Below the pieces are notes generated by a model. It was not told the DNA's origin. It worked only from the letters and a program-made list of their open reading frames with translations, and searched no databases. The translations under genes were made by a program, and so were the position numbers. This document shows positions 35,119 through 44,729 of a stretch of 64,000 nt of DNA, one piece after another (the stretch's first letter is position 1; each line of letters opens with the position of its first letter). Source of the DNA: Maribacter litoralis (GTDB lineage Bacteria > Bacteroidota > Bacteroidia > Flavobacteriales > Flavobacteriaceae). Where the stretch lies: assembly GCF_003075045.1 (NCBI RefSeq), contig NZ_QCZD01000001.1:1395710-1459709 (forward strand), given 5' to 3'.

Positions 35119-36618
35119 ATGAAAAAATTACTTACCATTGTATTGCTATTTTCTCTTTTTTCAGCAACTGCCCAAGACTCCATTTTAATAAAATCAAAGG
35201 TTGCAAATGCCATTGGTGAATTAAGGGAATTTGTTGCCATACCAAATGACGCATTGAATGCCGATGATATTGATACCAACCTTTTTTGGCTTAGAAAAAA
35301 ATTTACTGAACGCGGTTTTAATAGTACCATTTTAGAAACAGAAGGTCTTCCGCTATTTTTTGCCGCCTTACCAATGGACGATAATAAGCCTACTATTTTA
35401 TTCTATATGCATTTAGATGGGCAATCTGTTGATGCCGCTAAATGGGACCAGGCAGACCCTTACAAAGTAGTTTTGAAATCTAAAACTAATGAAGGCTGGA
35501 AAACCGAATCTTTTTCAGATTTAACTGATGACATCAATTATGACTGGCGACTTTTTGGTAGGTCTACCTCTGATGACAAAGGACCTATAATCATGTTCTT
35601 AAACGCTATTGATGCGCTTAAAAAAGATAATATTGATATTCCGTACAACGTAAAGGTTATATTAGACAGTGAAGAAGAAAAAAGTAGCGCCCCGTTACCA
35701 AAAGCGGTTCGAACCTATAAAGATTTATTACAGGCAGATTTCTTGGTGATTAATGATGGCCCTGTTCATGTTTCGGGAAAACCTACCATCGTATATGGTT
35801 GTAGAGGAATCACAACGTTATCAATTACTACCTATGGCCCAATAAAACCTCAGCATAGTGGTCATTACGGAAATTATGCACCTAACCCAGGTTTTCAATT
35901 AACACAGCTTTTAGCTACAATGAAAGATGCTGATGGCAAAGTATTGATAAAGGGCTATTATGATGGAATTTCTTTAGATGATGCAACACTAGATATTTTA
36001 AAAAGTGTACCTGACAACATAGAAGAAATCAATAAAAACTTGGCAATATCAAGCCCAGAAAAAGTGGGTAGCTTTTACCAAGAATCATTACAATATCCTT
36101 CTTTGAACATAAGAGGTTTAGGCTCTGGATGGATTGGTGACCAAGCTAGAACAATTGTTCCTGCCACTGCCACTGCAGAGTTAGATTTAAGGTTATTGCC
36201 CGAAAGTGATGGAACAATACTTAAAAACCTGGTAAAAGCTCATATTAAAAATCAAGGTTACCATGTAATGAACACTGAACCGACAATGGAAGACCGTCTA
36301 AAATATGACAAAATCGTTACTATTAAAGAGGGTTCTGTAACCGATGCCTTCCGTACTGAACTAGACAATCCATTCGGTAATGGTATCGTAAAGACTATGG
36401 AATCTAAATTTGGAGAAAAACCTGTTCAGATTCGTATAATGGGCGGTACGGTGCCTATTTCACCATTCATCAATGAATTAAAAATTCCTGCGTTTATTGT
36501 TCCGATGGTAAACCCAGACAATAATCAACATAGCCCAAATGAAAATTTAAAAATTGGACAGATAGCCTATGGCATAAAATTATTTTATGCCCTGCTTAGT
36601 CCAAATCAAGCTGAATAG
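35119..36618 (+). CDS. Secreted M20 family metallopeptidase (dipeptidase-like)
   Basis: A 499-residue protein with a signal peptide (MKKLLTIVLLFSLFSATAQ), so exported. The M20 fold is indicated by the metal ligands in FYMHLDGQSVD, the bridging Asp in GRSTSDDKGPI, the general-base Glu in VILDSEEEKSS and the C-terminal Zn His region around NNQHSPNENLKIG. The insertion with the GHYGNYAPNPGFQL block is the dimerisation domain. Carboxypeptidase or dipeptidase action is inferred from the family; the substrate is unknown. It is monocistronic, between the trp terminator and a small ORF. Confidence 0.88.
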   Translation: MKKLLTIVLLFSLFSATAQDSILIKSKVANAIGELREFVAIPNDALNADDIDTNLFWLRKKFTERGFNSTILETEGLPLFFAALPMDDNKPTILFYMHLDGQSVDAAKWDQADPYKVVLKSKTNEGWKTESFSDLTDDINYDWRLFGRSTSDDKGPIIMFLNAIDALKKDNIDIPYNVKVILDSEEEKSSAPLPKAVRTYKDLLQADFLVINDGPVHVSGKPTIVYGCRGITTLSITTYGPIKPQHSGHYGNYAPNPGFQLTQLLATMKDADGKVLIKGYYDGISLDDATLDILKSVPDNIEEINKNLAISSPEKVGSFYQESLQYPSLNIRGLGSGWIGDQARTIVPATATAELDLRLLPESDGTILKNLVKAHIKNQGYHVMNTEPTMEDRLKYDKIVTIKEGSVTDAFRTELDNPFGNGIVKTMESKFGEKPVQIRIMGGTVPISPFINELKIPAFIVPMVNPDNNQHSPNENLKIGQIAYGIKLFYALLSPNQAE

Positions 36619-36716
36619 CTTGGTTTAACATTCTATAACAAAGCTTTATAAAGCAATTAACGCAGTTCTTGTCTTCTATTTGGTATCTTAAAATTGAACC
36701 TAAAAAAAATAAAACT

Positions 36717-36860
36717 ATGGGAATTATAAAAGATAGAAAAAAGTTTAACAGAAAAGTAGAACAGAACAACCCCACAAACCCTACGGGAAACACTGATATA
36801 GACACTAACAATTTTGATATTGATAAGGAAACTATTAAGAATCAACAAAACAAAAAATAG
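36717..36860 (+). CDS. Small basic/Asn-rich hypothetical protein
   Basis: A 47-codon ORF starting MGIIKDRKKFNRKVEQ and continuing as an Asn/Thr/Asp-rich, unstructured sequence ending NQQNKK. It lies just before a strong terminator and has its own intergenic space, which makes it plausible. I do not recognise a family. An in-frame extension to 36669 is possible but less likely. It may be non-coding. Confidence 0.35.
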   Translation: MGIIKDRKKFNRKVEQNNPTNPTGNTDIDTNNFDIDKETIKNQQNKK

Positions 36861-36882
36861 TATACTACATCAATAAAAAACT

Positions 36883-36914
36883 AAAGCCCGATTCATAATT
36901 TGAATCGGGCTTTT
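36883..36914. terminator. Bidirectional terminator between small ORF and ppc
   Basis: A perfect 13-bp stem (36883-36895 with 36901-36913), loop TAATT, has T-rich sequence on either side when read in either direction. It serves ppc on the minus strand and the plus-strand unit. Confidence 0.9.
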
Positions 36915-36934
36915 CTTATAGTATTACTTATACT

Positions 36935-39481
36935 TTATGCCGAATTTCGACTGGCATTAATATTTCCATAAAGAGATCTAGTTACAATTTTTTCATACAA
37001 CTCTTTAAATTCTGTTCCCTCACCTATTCTTTGTAGGGCATATTGTTGAATAACCAATAACGGCAATACTATACTTTCTCGTATTTTAATGGACTCTCTT
37101 GAAATTGCTTCTTTCTTCATTAAGATTTCCATACCGGAAAGTTTTAAAAGCATCTCTTTAGACAATTCATATTCTGCATGTAGAATTTCCCAAAAAGCAC
37201 CATACTCTTCGTTTTCTTTCATGTAGCTGGTCAATTCAAAATAGCATTTGGTAAGACTCATCATACTGTTCATCATCAACGCTTGAAAGAACGGCACTTC
37301 TTGGTATAACCTTTTAGCCTCTTCGAACCTTCCATCCTTTTCGAGCTTCTCCAATGCAGTTCCTATACCATAATAACCAGGTACGTTCTGCTTTAATTGA
37401 CTCCAAGAACCCACAAATGATATTGCTCTTAAATCAGACAATTCAAGCTTGGCTTTATTCCCTCTTTTACCCGGTCTACTACCAATATTAGCTTTTGTAT
37501 AATATTTAAGCGTACTCATATTTTCCAAGTACGGCATAAACTTATCATGATGTTTTAGATCATCATACTTTTTAAAACTCAATTCAGATAATTCTTCAAT
37601 CAATTCTCTATCTGAATCTGAAATAACGATCTCTTTTTCTAAAATGGTATTTGACAGACCGGCAGTCAATAATTGCTCACTATTATAAATGAACTGCTCT
37701 TTTGTACCATAAGTACTTGTAATGGTTTGCCCTTGAATGGTAAGCTGAATTTCATTATTGGCAACCTTATTTGTCTGCGCAGCATAGAAACGATGGGTTT
37801 TTCCTCCTCCTCTTGCCGGTGGACCTCCTCTACCATCAAAGAAAATGGCCGCTATATCATGTTCATCACAAACTTCCGATAATTCTTCTTTGGTTTTTAA
37901 TATCGACCAATTGGCTTTAAGATAACCACCATCTTTAGTGCCATCAGAAAAACCTAGCATAATGGTCTGCTTATTATTCCTATTCTCTAAATGTGCTTTG
38001 TATTCAGGTAAACTGAACAAAAACCTCATAGTATCTTGAGCGGTATCCATACCGTTCATGGTTTCAAACAACGGCACTATATCAAACGTAATTTCCTTAT
38101 CTGCCCAGCCGCACCATCTAAACAATGCATAAACGAAAAGAATAGAGAATTTATCTTCAGAATTACTGATGATGTACCTATTACAACCCTCTTCTCCATT
38201 TTTAGCTTGAATAGTCTGTAATTGAAGTATGTTCTTAATAGTATCTTTTACAATCTCCTCTTCATAATCACTTGCAGATAAATTCAACTTTTCATGCAAA
38301 AGAATATCTAACAATTTTTCTTCAGATAATTCGCTCAGTTCCGATTTTATAAAACCGTTCTTTTTTAAAACCTCTACCATTACCTTGGTATGCATACTGT
38401 GGTCTTGACGAATATCTATGGTTGCAAAGTGAACTTTAAAAATCTTTACCTTATCTATAAACTTTTCAAGATCCTTAAGGTAAAGGCTTTGATATTTTTC
38501 AATTAGTATCGATTGTATTTCCTCTAAAGGAACAATCAAGTCTTCATAGCCAATATCCTTAGAGCTATCGAACATAGCCGTATAAAGGTTGGCTCTAAGT
38601 TTCTGCAAAGGTTCTTGTACATCTTTAAAGGTTAGTTTATGCACCAATCCCTTTAAATCATTATAATAACACTTCATTAATGTTAAACGAAGTTCGTTCA
38701 TTACATCTCTAGTAATATCGGCAGTTACAAACGGATTACCATCTCTATCTCCACCTGGCCAGAAACCTAGTTTTACAATATCATGATTTTCAAACTGCTT
38801 TGACCCTGTACTCCCTTTTATATATGCGTACATATCACCAATAGCATCATAATACACATGTCTTAATGTATAGATGATGTTTTTGGCTTCATCTAAAGGA
38901 GTTGGCTTTTTAGCATTAATCAACGAGGTAAGACCTAACTGTTGTAAACCTACATCTATTTCATCGATTTTATCTTCTAAAATTAAGGTTCTAAGATTAG
39001 TGATAATATCCAATACTGCCGGAGTATAGAACTGAGTTGGGTGTGCCGTTAATACAATTCGCGCACTAAATGTGCTCAACTTATCCCAAATTGTATCCCA
39101 AGATTTATTCTTTTCTACAAGCTGAAAATAATCTTTTAAGGATAGGGAGCTTGAATGCTTATGCAACTTAGGAAACGCTGCGTCTTCAACACTATCATAA
39201 AGAACCACTTGTCTCTCCACGTACTGTATAATGCGGAACATAAAGTCTATCTGCTCTTTTTCGGATTTAATTTCTACGAAGTTCTCGAAAAAATTCTCAA
39301 GAATTTCTTTTGGGTTTAGACCATTACTTAATCCCTTTTCCGATTGATTCAATAGTAAAGGAATCAACATACCCACATTTTCGATATTCTCGTAGGGTAG
39401 ATTTAAGAATAGACTATTATAAACATTGAATTTATTTTGGACAGACTTCTTAAATTCTGCCAATCTTTCTTTTTGCTGCAT
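36935..39481 (-). CDS. ppc: Phosphoenolpyruvate carboxylase
   Basis: This cytoplasmic enzyme adds bicarbonate to PEP to form oxaloacetate, refilling the TCA cycle. The 848-residue protein has the active-site His motif VLTAHPTQF, the loop GFWPGGDRDGNPFV and the second signature FFDGRGGPPARGGGKTHRFY. The C-terminus ends NASRNSA; many PEPCs end in NTG, so the end is slightly divergent. It is shorter than the ~880-residue enterobacterial enzyme, as usual for Bacteroidota. It is transcribed alone, with a terminator after it. Confidence 0.96.
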   Translation of the reverse strand: MQQKERLAEFKKSVQNKFNVYNSLFLNLPYENIENVGMLIPLLLNQSEKGLSNGLNPKEILENFFENFVEIKSEKEQIDFMFRIIQYVERQVVLYDSVEDAAFPKLHKHSSSLSLKDYFQLVEKNKSWDTIWDKLSTFSARIVLTAHPTQFYTPAVLDIITNLRTLILEDKIDEIDVGLQQLGLTSLINAKKPTPLDEAKNIIYTLRHVYYDAIGDMYAYIKGSTGSKQFENHDIVKLGFWPGGDRDGNPFVTADITRDVMNELRLTLMKCYYNDLKGLVHKLTFKDVQEPLQKLRANLYTAMFDSSKDIGYEDLIVPLEEIQSILIEKYQSLYLKDLEKFIDKVKIFKVHFATIDIRQDHSMHTKVMVEVLKKNGFIKSELSELSEEKLLDILLHEKLNLSASDYEEEIVKDTIKNILQLQTIQAKNGEEGCNRYIISNSEDKFSILFVYALFRWCGWADKEITFDIVPLFETMNGMDTAQDTMRFLFSLPEYKAHLENRNNKQTIMLGFSDGTKDGGYLKANWSILKTKEELSEVCDEHDIAAIFFDGRGGPPARGGGKTHRFYAAQTNKVANNEIQLTIQGQTITSTYGTKEQFIYNSEQLLTAGLSNTILEKEIVISDSDRELIEELSELSFKKYDDLKHHDKFMPYLENMSTLKYYTKANIGSRPGKRGNKAKLELSDLRAISFVGSWSQLKQNVPGYYGIGTALEKLEKDGRFEEAKRLYQEVPFFQALMMNSMMSLTKCYFELTSYMKENEEYGAFWEILHAEYELSKEMLLKLSGMEILMKKEAISRESIKIRESIVLPLLVIQQYALQRIGEGTEFKELYEKIVTRSLYGNINASRNSA

Positions 39482-39711
39482 ATATTAAAAACTTTTGGCC
39501 GTACCATTACGGCAAACTCTTTAAATTTCGAACATAAATATCGCTATTCCAAGAGAATTTAGAGAATCATTTTTGTGAAATATCATATTCATGGTCGTAT
39601 ACCACAAAATTGTCTGTATTGACAACAAATATTCCAAAAAACACGAACAGCTATATATCTTTACAATGTAAATAAGTAAAAAATTTTTTCATTTTCATAT
39701 AGTGTTCTCGT
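39482..39711. other. AT-rich intergenic region upstream of ppc
   Basis: About 230 nt between the ppc start and the terminator of the next gene. It presumably holds the ppc promoter, but no TTG-N19-TAnnTTTG match is convincing, and no ORF or RNA was recognised. Confidence 0.4.
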
Positions 39712-39745
39712 AAAAGAGTCTTGTCTTAAAAGCAAGACTCTTTTT
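39712..39745 (-). terminator. Terminator of the UDG-like gene
   Basis: A 12-bp stem (39712-39723 with 39733-39744) with T-rich flanks. On the minus strand it follows the glycosylase-like gene. It could also act on the other strand. Confidence 0.8.
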
Positions 39746-39778
39746 AGTTTTACACCCAATACCACTAACATTTGAATT

Positions 39779-40447
39779 TTAAAAATGATGCTTATACTGT
39801 AAAACCCTAAAATCTATTGTATTGAACTTAGGATTTTGCCTCTTCAACGTTTTATAAAGTTCAAGACTGCCCACTGCCCTATTTGCTGCTCCAGAAGGTG
39901 CCGTTAATGAAACCGTTCTTATTACCTTATTGGTACAAGGATGTTCAAATTCATGAATTCTAGGCACATCATTTGAAACCGATTTGAGAACTACAGATTT
40001 CTCTTTTAAGTGTTTTCTAAAAAAATACTCTGGTCCGTTTTTACTGTTTCCACCTGTAAAAAGAAGGGTATGAATTTTTGGGTACTTTTCCAGATATTCT
40101 AAAACATCCCTTAATTGTATGTTTTTCATGCCTAAATCAGAGGCGTCTATTTTTATCCTTTCAGCAGAAGCTACAATATCACAAATACCAATTTTTCTTT
40201 CCCTCAAAAATAATTTACGTTGGTCTATCGCCTTTTGAGTAGTCTCAAACTGTAAATTAAGATCAAAGATTTTATTTAATATAGGCCATAACTGCCCATC
40301 TCTACTTCCATAGCAAAAATTTACATCTCCTTCCTTGAGATCTCCAGTAGTAAAACGAGGGGGTGGTAAGGTTCCTACAATAAGTTTTTCCGTAGAATTA
40401 TTAATAAAAGGTTCATAAGGATGAATATGCTTAAATATCTTTTGCAT
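39779..40447 (-). CDS. Uracil-DNA glycosylase family protein
   Basis: The 222-residue protein resembles the uracil/hypoxanthine-DNA glycosylase superfamily. The strand-loop IVGTLPPPRF (residues ~23-32) is followed by NFCYGSRDGQLWPILNKIF (product-site loop), and TLLFTGGNSKNGPEYFF and LTAPSGAANRAVG supply the later strand and DNA-intercalation-loop positions. A DNA-repair role (removal of deaminated bases) is inferred from the fold. The catalytic subtype is uncertain because the usual motif-A Asp is not obvious. It is single, divergent from the bTHX gene. Confidence 0.7.
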   Translation of the reverse strand: MQKIFKHIHPYEPFINNSTEKLIVGTLPPPRFTTGDLKEGDVNFCYGSRDGQLWPILNKIFDLNLQFETTQKAIDQRKLFLRERKIGICDIVASAERIKIDASDLGMKNIQLRDVLEYLEKYPKIHTLLFTGGNSKNGPEYFFRKHLKEKSVVLKSVSNDVPRIHEFEHPCTNKVIRTVSLTAPSGAANRAVGSLELYKTLKRQNPKFNTIDFRVLQYKHHF

Positions 40448-40530
40448 TAGTGTTTTATTCTCTTGAGCCTATTATAAAGACCGATCATTACTAAATTACT
40501 AACTTTAAGAGAAAGCAAAGACAACGAGAT

Positions 40531-40659
40531 ATGGGAAAAGGAGACAAGAAATCTAAAAAAGGGAAAATATCCAATAATTCTTATGGTGCAAGAAGACCAC
40601 GAAAGATTAAGAAAAGACCTACCGTTGAGGAAAAAATTAAAATCAATAAAAAGAAATAG
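40531..40659 (+). CDS. Small ribosomal subunit protein bTHX
   Basis: A 42-residue, highly basic protein starting MGKGDKKSKKGKISNNSYGA, then RRPRKIKKRP. This is the signature of the Thx/bTHX ribosomal protein first seen in the Thermus 30S subunit, where it fills a cavity in the head. The gene is too short for ordinary ORF tracks but has a clean start and stop (TAG 40657-40659) and lies in its own intergenic space between two minus-strand genes. Confidence 0.88.
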   Translation: MGKGDKKSKKGKISNNSYGARRPRKIKKRPTVEEKIKINKKK

Positions 40660-40661
40660 TC

Positions 40662-41027
40662 TTAATCGTCTATTCTAAAGGTAAGATCTACTTGGTTATC
40701 TTCATCTAAAGAAATCTCATACGTATAAAAACCTATGGGAAGTGAATCTGAAACTACCTCCGTCGGAAAATAATTTAAGCTGGTTGAATCGGTAAGAATC
40801 GTTATTCTGGTATTGGCAAAAGCGGTTTCGAATTCCATGTAATTAGAAAACTCACCTGCTGCTATATTCTCATATACGGTATCCTTTTCCGCTACCCTTA
40901 CTTCATTAAAAAATAACTCGGTACTATTTTGAATTCGAATATTAACGAGGTTAACCTCATCATCCCTATCAGTACAAGAAAATAATAGAACAACAAAAAT
41001 TACAGACAGCAGATATACCCTTTTCAT
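40662..41027 (-). CDS. Small lipoprotein, function unknown
   Basis: A 121-residue protein with a lipoprotein signal peptide: MKRVYLLSVIFVVLLFSC with lipobox LFSC at residues 15-18. Residues after Cys (TDRDDE) are acidic, resembling the Bacteroidota lipoprotein export signal that sends lipoproteins to the cell surface. The rest is predicted beta-rich (VNIRIQNSTELFFNEVRV, FYTYEISLDEDNQVDLTFRI). I recognise no family. It converges closely on bTHX (2-nt gap). Confidence 0.75.
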   Translation of the reverse strand: MKRVYLLSVIFVVLLFSCTDRDDEVNLVNIRIQNSTELFFNEVRVAEKDTVYENIAAGEFSNYMEFETAFANTRITILTDSTSLNYFPTEVVSDSLPIGFYTYEISLDEDNQVDLTFRIDD

Positions 41028-41074
41028 AAACGTATTTTTATATACTCTATGAACGAAAAAGAGCGAATTATATT

Positions 41075-41836
41075 TTATCTGATAAAAACGGGTTCGTTTT
41101 CCTTTAAAGTATGTTCTTGACTGAATTGGTAATCGTCTAAATTAAACCCTTTAATGTCACTTAAAGATTTAGCATCGGTATCTATAATATACCTTACCAT
41201 TGCACCTCGAGCTTTTTTAGCAAAGAAGCTGATAATCTTTAATTTATCCTTTTTCCAATCTTTAAAAATTGGAGTAATAATTTCTGCCTTTATTTTCTTA
41301 GGTTTTAATGCGCTATAGTATTCGTTACTTGCTAAATTCACCAACAGCTCATCATCTTCCATTTCATTGTTTAAATGATTTGTAAGCCTTTCTCCCCAAT
41401 ATTCATACAAGTTTTTCTTTCTGCCAATTTTTAAAGATGTACCCATTTCTAATCGGTACGGCTGCATTAGATCCAACGGTTTTAAAATACCATACTGTCC
41501 AGATAAAATTCTAAGCGTCTGTTGCAACTTCTCAATTTTTTCTTCGGATAAGGTATACGCATCCAAACCTTGGTATACATCACCACTAAAGGCGTACACG
41601 GCCTGCCTTGCATTTTCTGGAGTAAATGGTGTAGTAAAATCTTGATTGCGTTGCCAATTCAATTGCGCCAAATTATCTGAAATAGACATTAGCTCAGAAA
41701 GTGCCTTAGGTTTCTTCTTCTTTAATACTTTGTTCAGCTTTTCAGCATCATCGATAAATTCAGGAGATGTATATTTAGTTGTTGGCAATTCACTTTCGTA
41801 ATTCAACGATTTTGCCGGAGAAATAACAATTTTCAT
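41075..41836 (-). CDS. yaaA: Peroxide stress protein YaaA (DUF328)
   Basis: A 253-residue YaaA-family protein: the N-terminus [48 protein letters not shown] and [15 protein letters not shown] are hallmark blocks. In E. coli YaaA limits intracellular iron and DNA damage during peroxide stress; in vitro it binds unusual DNA structures. Soluble, cytoplasmic. It is followed by the lipoprotein gene and preceded by rluD on the same strand, with a 90-nt gap. Confidence 0.94.
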   Translation of the reverse strand: MKIVISPAKSLNYESELPTTKYTSPEFIDDAEKLNKVLKKKKPKALSELMSISDNLAQLNWQRNQDFTTPFTPENARQAVYAFSGDVYQGLDAYTLSEEKIEKLQQTLRILSGQYGILKPLDLMQPYRLEMGTSLKIGRKKNLYEYWGERLTNHLNNEMEDDELLVNLASNEYYSALKPKKIKAEIITPIFKDWKKDKLKIISFFAKKARGAMVRYIIDTDAKSLSDIKGFNLDDYQFSQEHTLKENEPVFIR

Positions 41837-41925
41837 AATGCAATTTTAATACCCAAAAATAAACATGATCAACTGTACCACCTACAAAAGATAAAAAAGA
41901 GTTTAAATAGTGGTATTGACAAATC

Positions 41926-42957
41926 TTATGCCGTACTATTTTTACTATAACTACGCCATTTTTCTATAGCGCTCGCCATATCATCTGGTATTTCAGAATC
42001 AAAACTCATATGCTTACCAGTTACCGGATGTACAAAACCTAATGTTTTAGCATGTAACGCTTGCCGAGGCAATAGTTTAAAGGTATTTTCTACAAATTGC
42101 TTGTACTTTGTGAATGTTGTACCCTTTAAAATTTTCTCGCCTCCATAACGCTCATCGTTGAACAGGGTATGACCAATATATTTCATATGCACCCTAATTT
42201 GGTGCGTTCTACCTGTCTCTAATTTACAAGATACCAGCGTAACGTAACCTAAACGTTCTAAAACCTTAAAATGGGTAACTGCTTCTTTTCCTTCCTCACC
42301 TTCAGGAAAAACATGCATCTGTAATCGGTTTTTAGGATTTCGCCCAACATGACCATCAATGGATCCTTCATCTTCTTCAATATTTCCCCAAACCAAAGCT
42401 ATATATTCCCTTTCTGAAGTTTTATCGAAAAATTGTTTTGCTAAATGTGTCATAGCAGCTTCGGTCTTTGCCACAACTAAAAGACCCGATGTATCTTTAT
42501 CTATACGATGCACCAAACCTGGTCTTTCATTACTGTTAGACGGCAAGTTATCGGTATGATGTATTAAGGCATTAATCAAAGTTCCCGTATAATTACCATG
42601 CCCAGGGTGTACCACCATACCTGCAGGTTTATTCACTACCAATAATACATCGTCCTCGTAGACAATATCCAAAGGAATGTCTTCTGGAACCAACAAAAAT
42701 TCGTGCGGAGGATGCTCAAAAAGCACCTTAACCTCATCGCCAGCTTTAACTTTATAATTAGATTTTACTATCTGATCATTTACCCATACATGACCATCTT
42801 TGGCAGATTGCTGTATTTTATTCCGCGTAGCATTTTCAATAAAATTCATCAAAAATTTATCTACACGTAGCGGTACTTGACCTTTTGATGCTACAACCCT
42901 ATGATGTTCAAAAAGTTCTCCATCTTCATTCACTGGGCGTTCAATATTATCTTCCAT
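41926..42957 (-). CDS. rluD: RluA family pseudouridine synthase (RluD-type)
   Basis: A 343-residue enzyme with an N-terminal S4 RNA-binding domain (VPLRVDKFLMNFIENATRNK) and a catalytic domain whose nucleophilic Asp is in HRIDKDTSGLLVVAKT. GRTHQIRVHMKYIGHTLFND is the C-terminal signature. It isomerises uridines in rRNA, probably of helix 69 by analogy with RluD; substrate positions are inferred. It directly abuts the PASTA gene upstream (adjacent stop/start), suggesting co-expression. Confidence 0.93.
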   Translation of the reverse strand: MEDNIERPVNEDGELFEHHRVVASKGQVPLRVDKFLMNFIENATRNKIQQSAKDGHVWVNDQIVKSNYKVKAGDEVKVLFEHPPHEFLLVPEDIPLDIVYEDDVLLVVNKPAGMVVHPGHGNYTGTLINALIHHTDNLPSNSNERPGLVHRIDKDTSGLLVVAKTEAAMTHLAKQFFDKTSEREYIALVWGNIEEDEGSIDGHVGRNPKNRLQMHVFPEGEEGKEAVTHFKVLERLGYVTLVSCKLETGRTHQIRVHMKYIGHTLFNDERYGGEKILKGTTFTKYKQFVENTFKLLPRQALHAKTLGFVHPVTGKHMSFDSEIPDDMASAIEKWRSYSKNSTA

Positions 42958-43548
42958 TTAATCCTCAGATTCAGATTTAATAATGGCCCTCTCGGTAATG
43001 CTACCATTACCACAGATCAGTTCTATCTTAGAAGTTTTGGGCAGCTTATCGCCTGGTTTAATATCCTTACCCTTAAATTTAATACGATAGACCATGTCTT
43101 TACCTAACTCATCAATATAGGTAACCCTTTGTACATCTAAACCTACTGCCTTTAACATAGAAGAGGCATTGCGCTTGGTCACCTGAATTATTTGGGGCAC
43201 GGTAACTTTTTTATATCCTGATGGATTGACCGTAAAATATACTTTTCTGTTCTCCTTAACTTTTGATCCTGCCGCAGGGTTTTGTTCTATGATAGAAAAC
43301 CTTGGGTAATCTGGATTATAATTTGCAGAATCCAACACCTCATATCGCAATCCGGCTTGTTCTATAGATTTTCTCATTTCCATTACCGACTTTTTAGAAA
43401 AGTCTGGCACTTCTACAAACTCACCATGATTGGTAGTACTCTTCAGGTACCCTAACACAAGAAAAATGATGATGATTAGTACCAATAACGCAAGACCAAG
43501 TTGAATTAAAAATGTCTTACTTTTTAAAAAATTGAAAAAATTTCTCAT
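42958..43548 (-). CDS. PASTA domain membrane protein
   Basis: From MRNFFNFLKSKTFLIQLG this is a 196-residue protein with one N-terminal transmembrane helix (LGLALLVLIIIIFLVLGYL) and two PASTA domains facing the periplasm (about residues 43-110, VEVPDFSKKSVMEMRKSI onward, and 112-180, VTVPQIIQVTKRNASSML onward). PASTA domains sense or bind peptidoglycan fragments. No kinase domain is attached, as is usual in Flavobacteria. It stands next to divergent ddl, also a cell-wall gene. The ATG at 43569 adds only 7 residues. Confidence 0.87.
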   Translation of the reverse strand: MRNFFNFLKSKTFLIQLGLALLVLIIIIFLVLGYLKSTTNHGEFVEVPDFSKKSVMEMRKSIEQAGLRYEVLDSANYNPDYPRFSIIEQNPAAGSKVKENRKVYFTVNPSGYKKVTVPQIIQVTKRNASSMLKAVGLDVQRVTYIDELGKDMVYRIKFKGKDIKPGDKLPKTSKIELICGNGSITERAIIKSESED

Positions 43549-43723
43549 ACAAATTATTTGACCAGACAAATATAGTAAATGCCCCCTTACCTTTTAATGA
43601 GCTTACGGTTATAGTTAATGCATATCCAAAAATTATATATCGGGTTCATGAATGAACAAGGTTTTCTTTTTTATTTTATTTCAATGCTCCATCTTTGCTA
43701 TAGCATTTTAACAGACCATACAG

Positions 43724-44698
43724 ATGAAAAAAAATATAGCAATTATAATGGGAGGCTACTCTAGTGAATATAAAATATCACTTAAAAGTGGTAATGTGGT
43801 CTATAATTACCTAAATAAGGAAAAGTTCAACCTGTTTAGAATTCATATTTTTAAAGATAAATGGGTCTATGTCGATGATGAGGAAAACGAAACACCTGTA
43901 GACCGTAATAATTTTTCAATACCTCTTAACGGTACATCTATAACTTTTGATTGTGTTTTTAATGCCATACATGGCACACCAGGTGAAGACGGATTAATGC
44001 AGGCCTACTTTGAACTTTTAGGTCTTAAACATACATCATGTAATTTTTATCAAGCAGCTCTAACCTTTAACAAGAGGGATTTATTAAGCGTTCTTAAACC
44101 TTACGGAATTAAGTCTGCGCCATCATACTATTTAAATTTAGGAGACCCAATCAACGAAGCCGAAATCATTGAAAAAGTCAAGTTGCCGTGTTTCGTTAAA
44201 GCTAATAAATCTGGTAGTAGTTATGGTATTAATAAAGTATATAAACCCGAAGAATTAAAGGGTGCCATAGAATCTGCATATAAAGAAGATGATGAAATAA
44301 TTATAGAAGGTTTTCTAGAAGGTACAGAAGTATCTGTTGGTGTATTAAAAATAAAAGGAGAAACAACTGTTTTCCCTATCACCGAAATAGTATCTGAGAA
44401 CGATTTCTTTGACTACCAAGCCAAATATGAGGGTAAATCGCAAGAAATAACACCCGCCAGAATTAATGCCGTTCAATTGAAGAAGGTTACAAAAACTTCA
44501 AAAAAAATATATGATGTCTTAAAAATGACCGGCTTTTCTCGAAGTGAATTTATATTTATAGGAAACGAACCATATTTGCTTGAAATGAATACTACACCAG
44601 GTTTAACCACTGAGAGTATTTTACCGCAACAAGCAAAAGAAGCAGGCATTGAATTGGGTATGTTATTTGAACACGCTATAACCGAAGCATTATCTTAA
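43724..44698 (+). CDS. ddl: D-alanine--D-alanine ligase
   Basis: This ATP-grasp enzyme makes the D-Ala-D-Ala dipeptide for peptidoglycan. The 324-residue protein shows MGGYSSEYKISLKSG (substrate loop), FNAIHGTPGEDGLMQAYFE, PCFVKANKSGSSYGINK (ATP-grasp) and YLLEMNTTPGLTTESILPQQA (metal-binding). It is followed 31 nt later by coaD and is divergent from the PASTA gene. Confidence 0.96.
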   Translation: MKKNIAIIMGGYSSEYKISLKSGNVVYNYLNKEKFNLFRIHIFKDKWVYVDDEENETPVDRNNFSIPLNGTSITFDCVFNAIHGTPGEDGLMQAYFELLGLKHTSCNFYQAALTFNKRDLLSVLKPYGIKSAPSYYLNLGDPINEAEIIEKVKLPCFVKANKSGSSYGINKVYKPEELKGAIESAYKEDDEIIIEGFLEGTEVSVGVLKIKGETTVFPITEIVSENDFFDYQAKYEGKSQEITPARINAVQLKKVTKTSKKIYDVLKMTGFSRSEFIFIGNEPYLLEMNTTPGLTTESILPQQAKEAGIELGMLFEHAITEALS

Positions 44699-44729
44699 AT
44701 TGCCTATATTTAGCAAGTAAAATCTTTAT

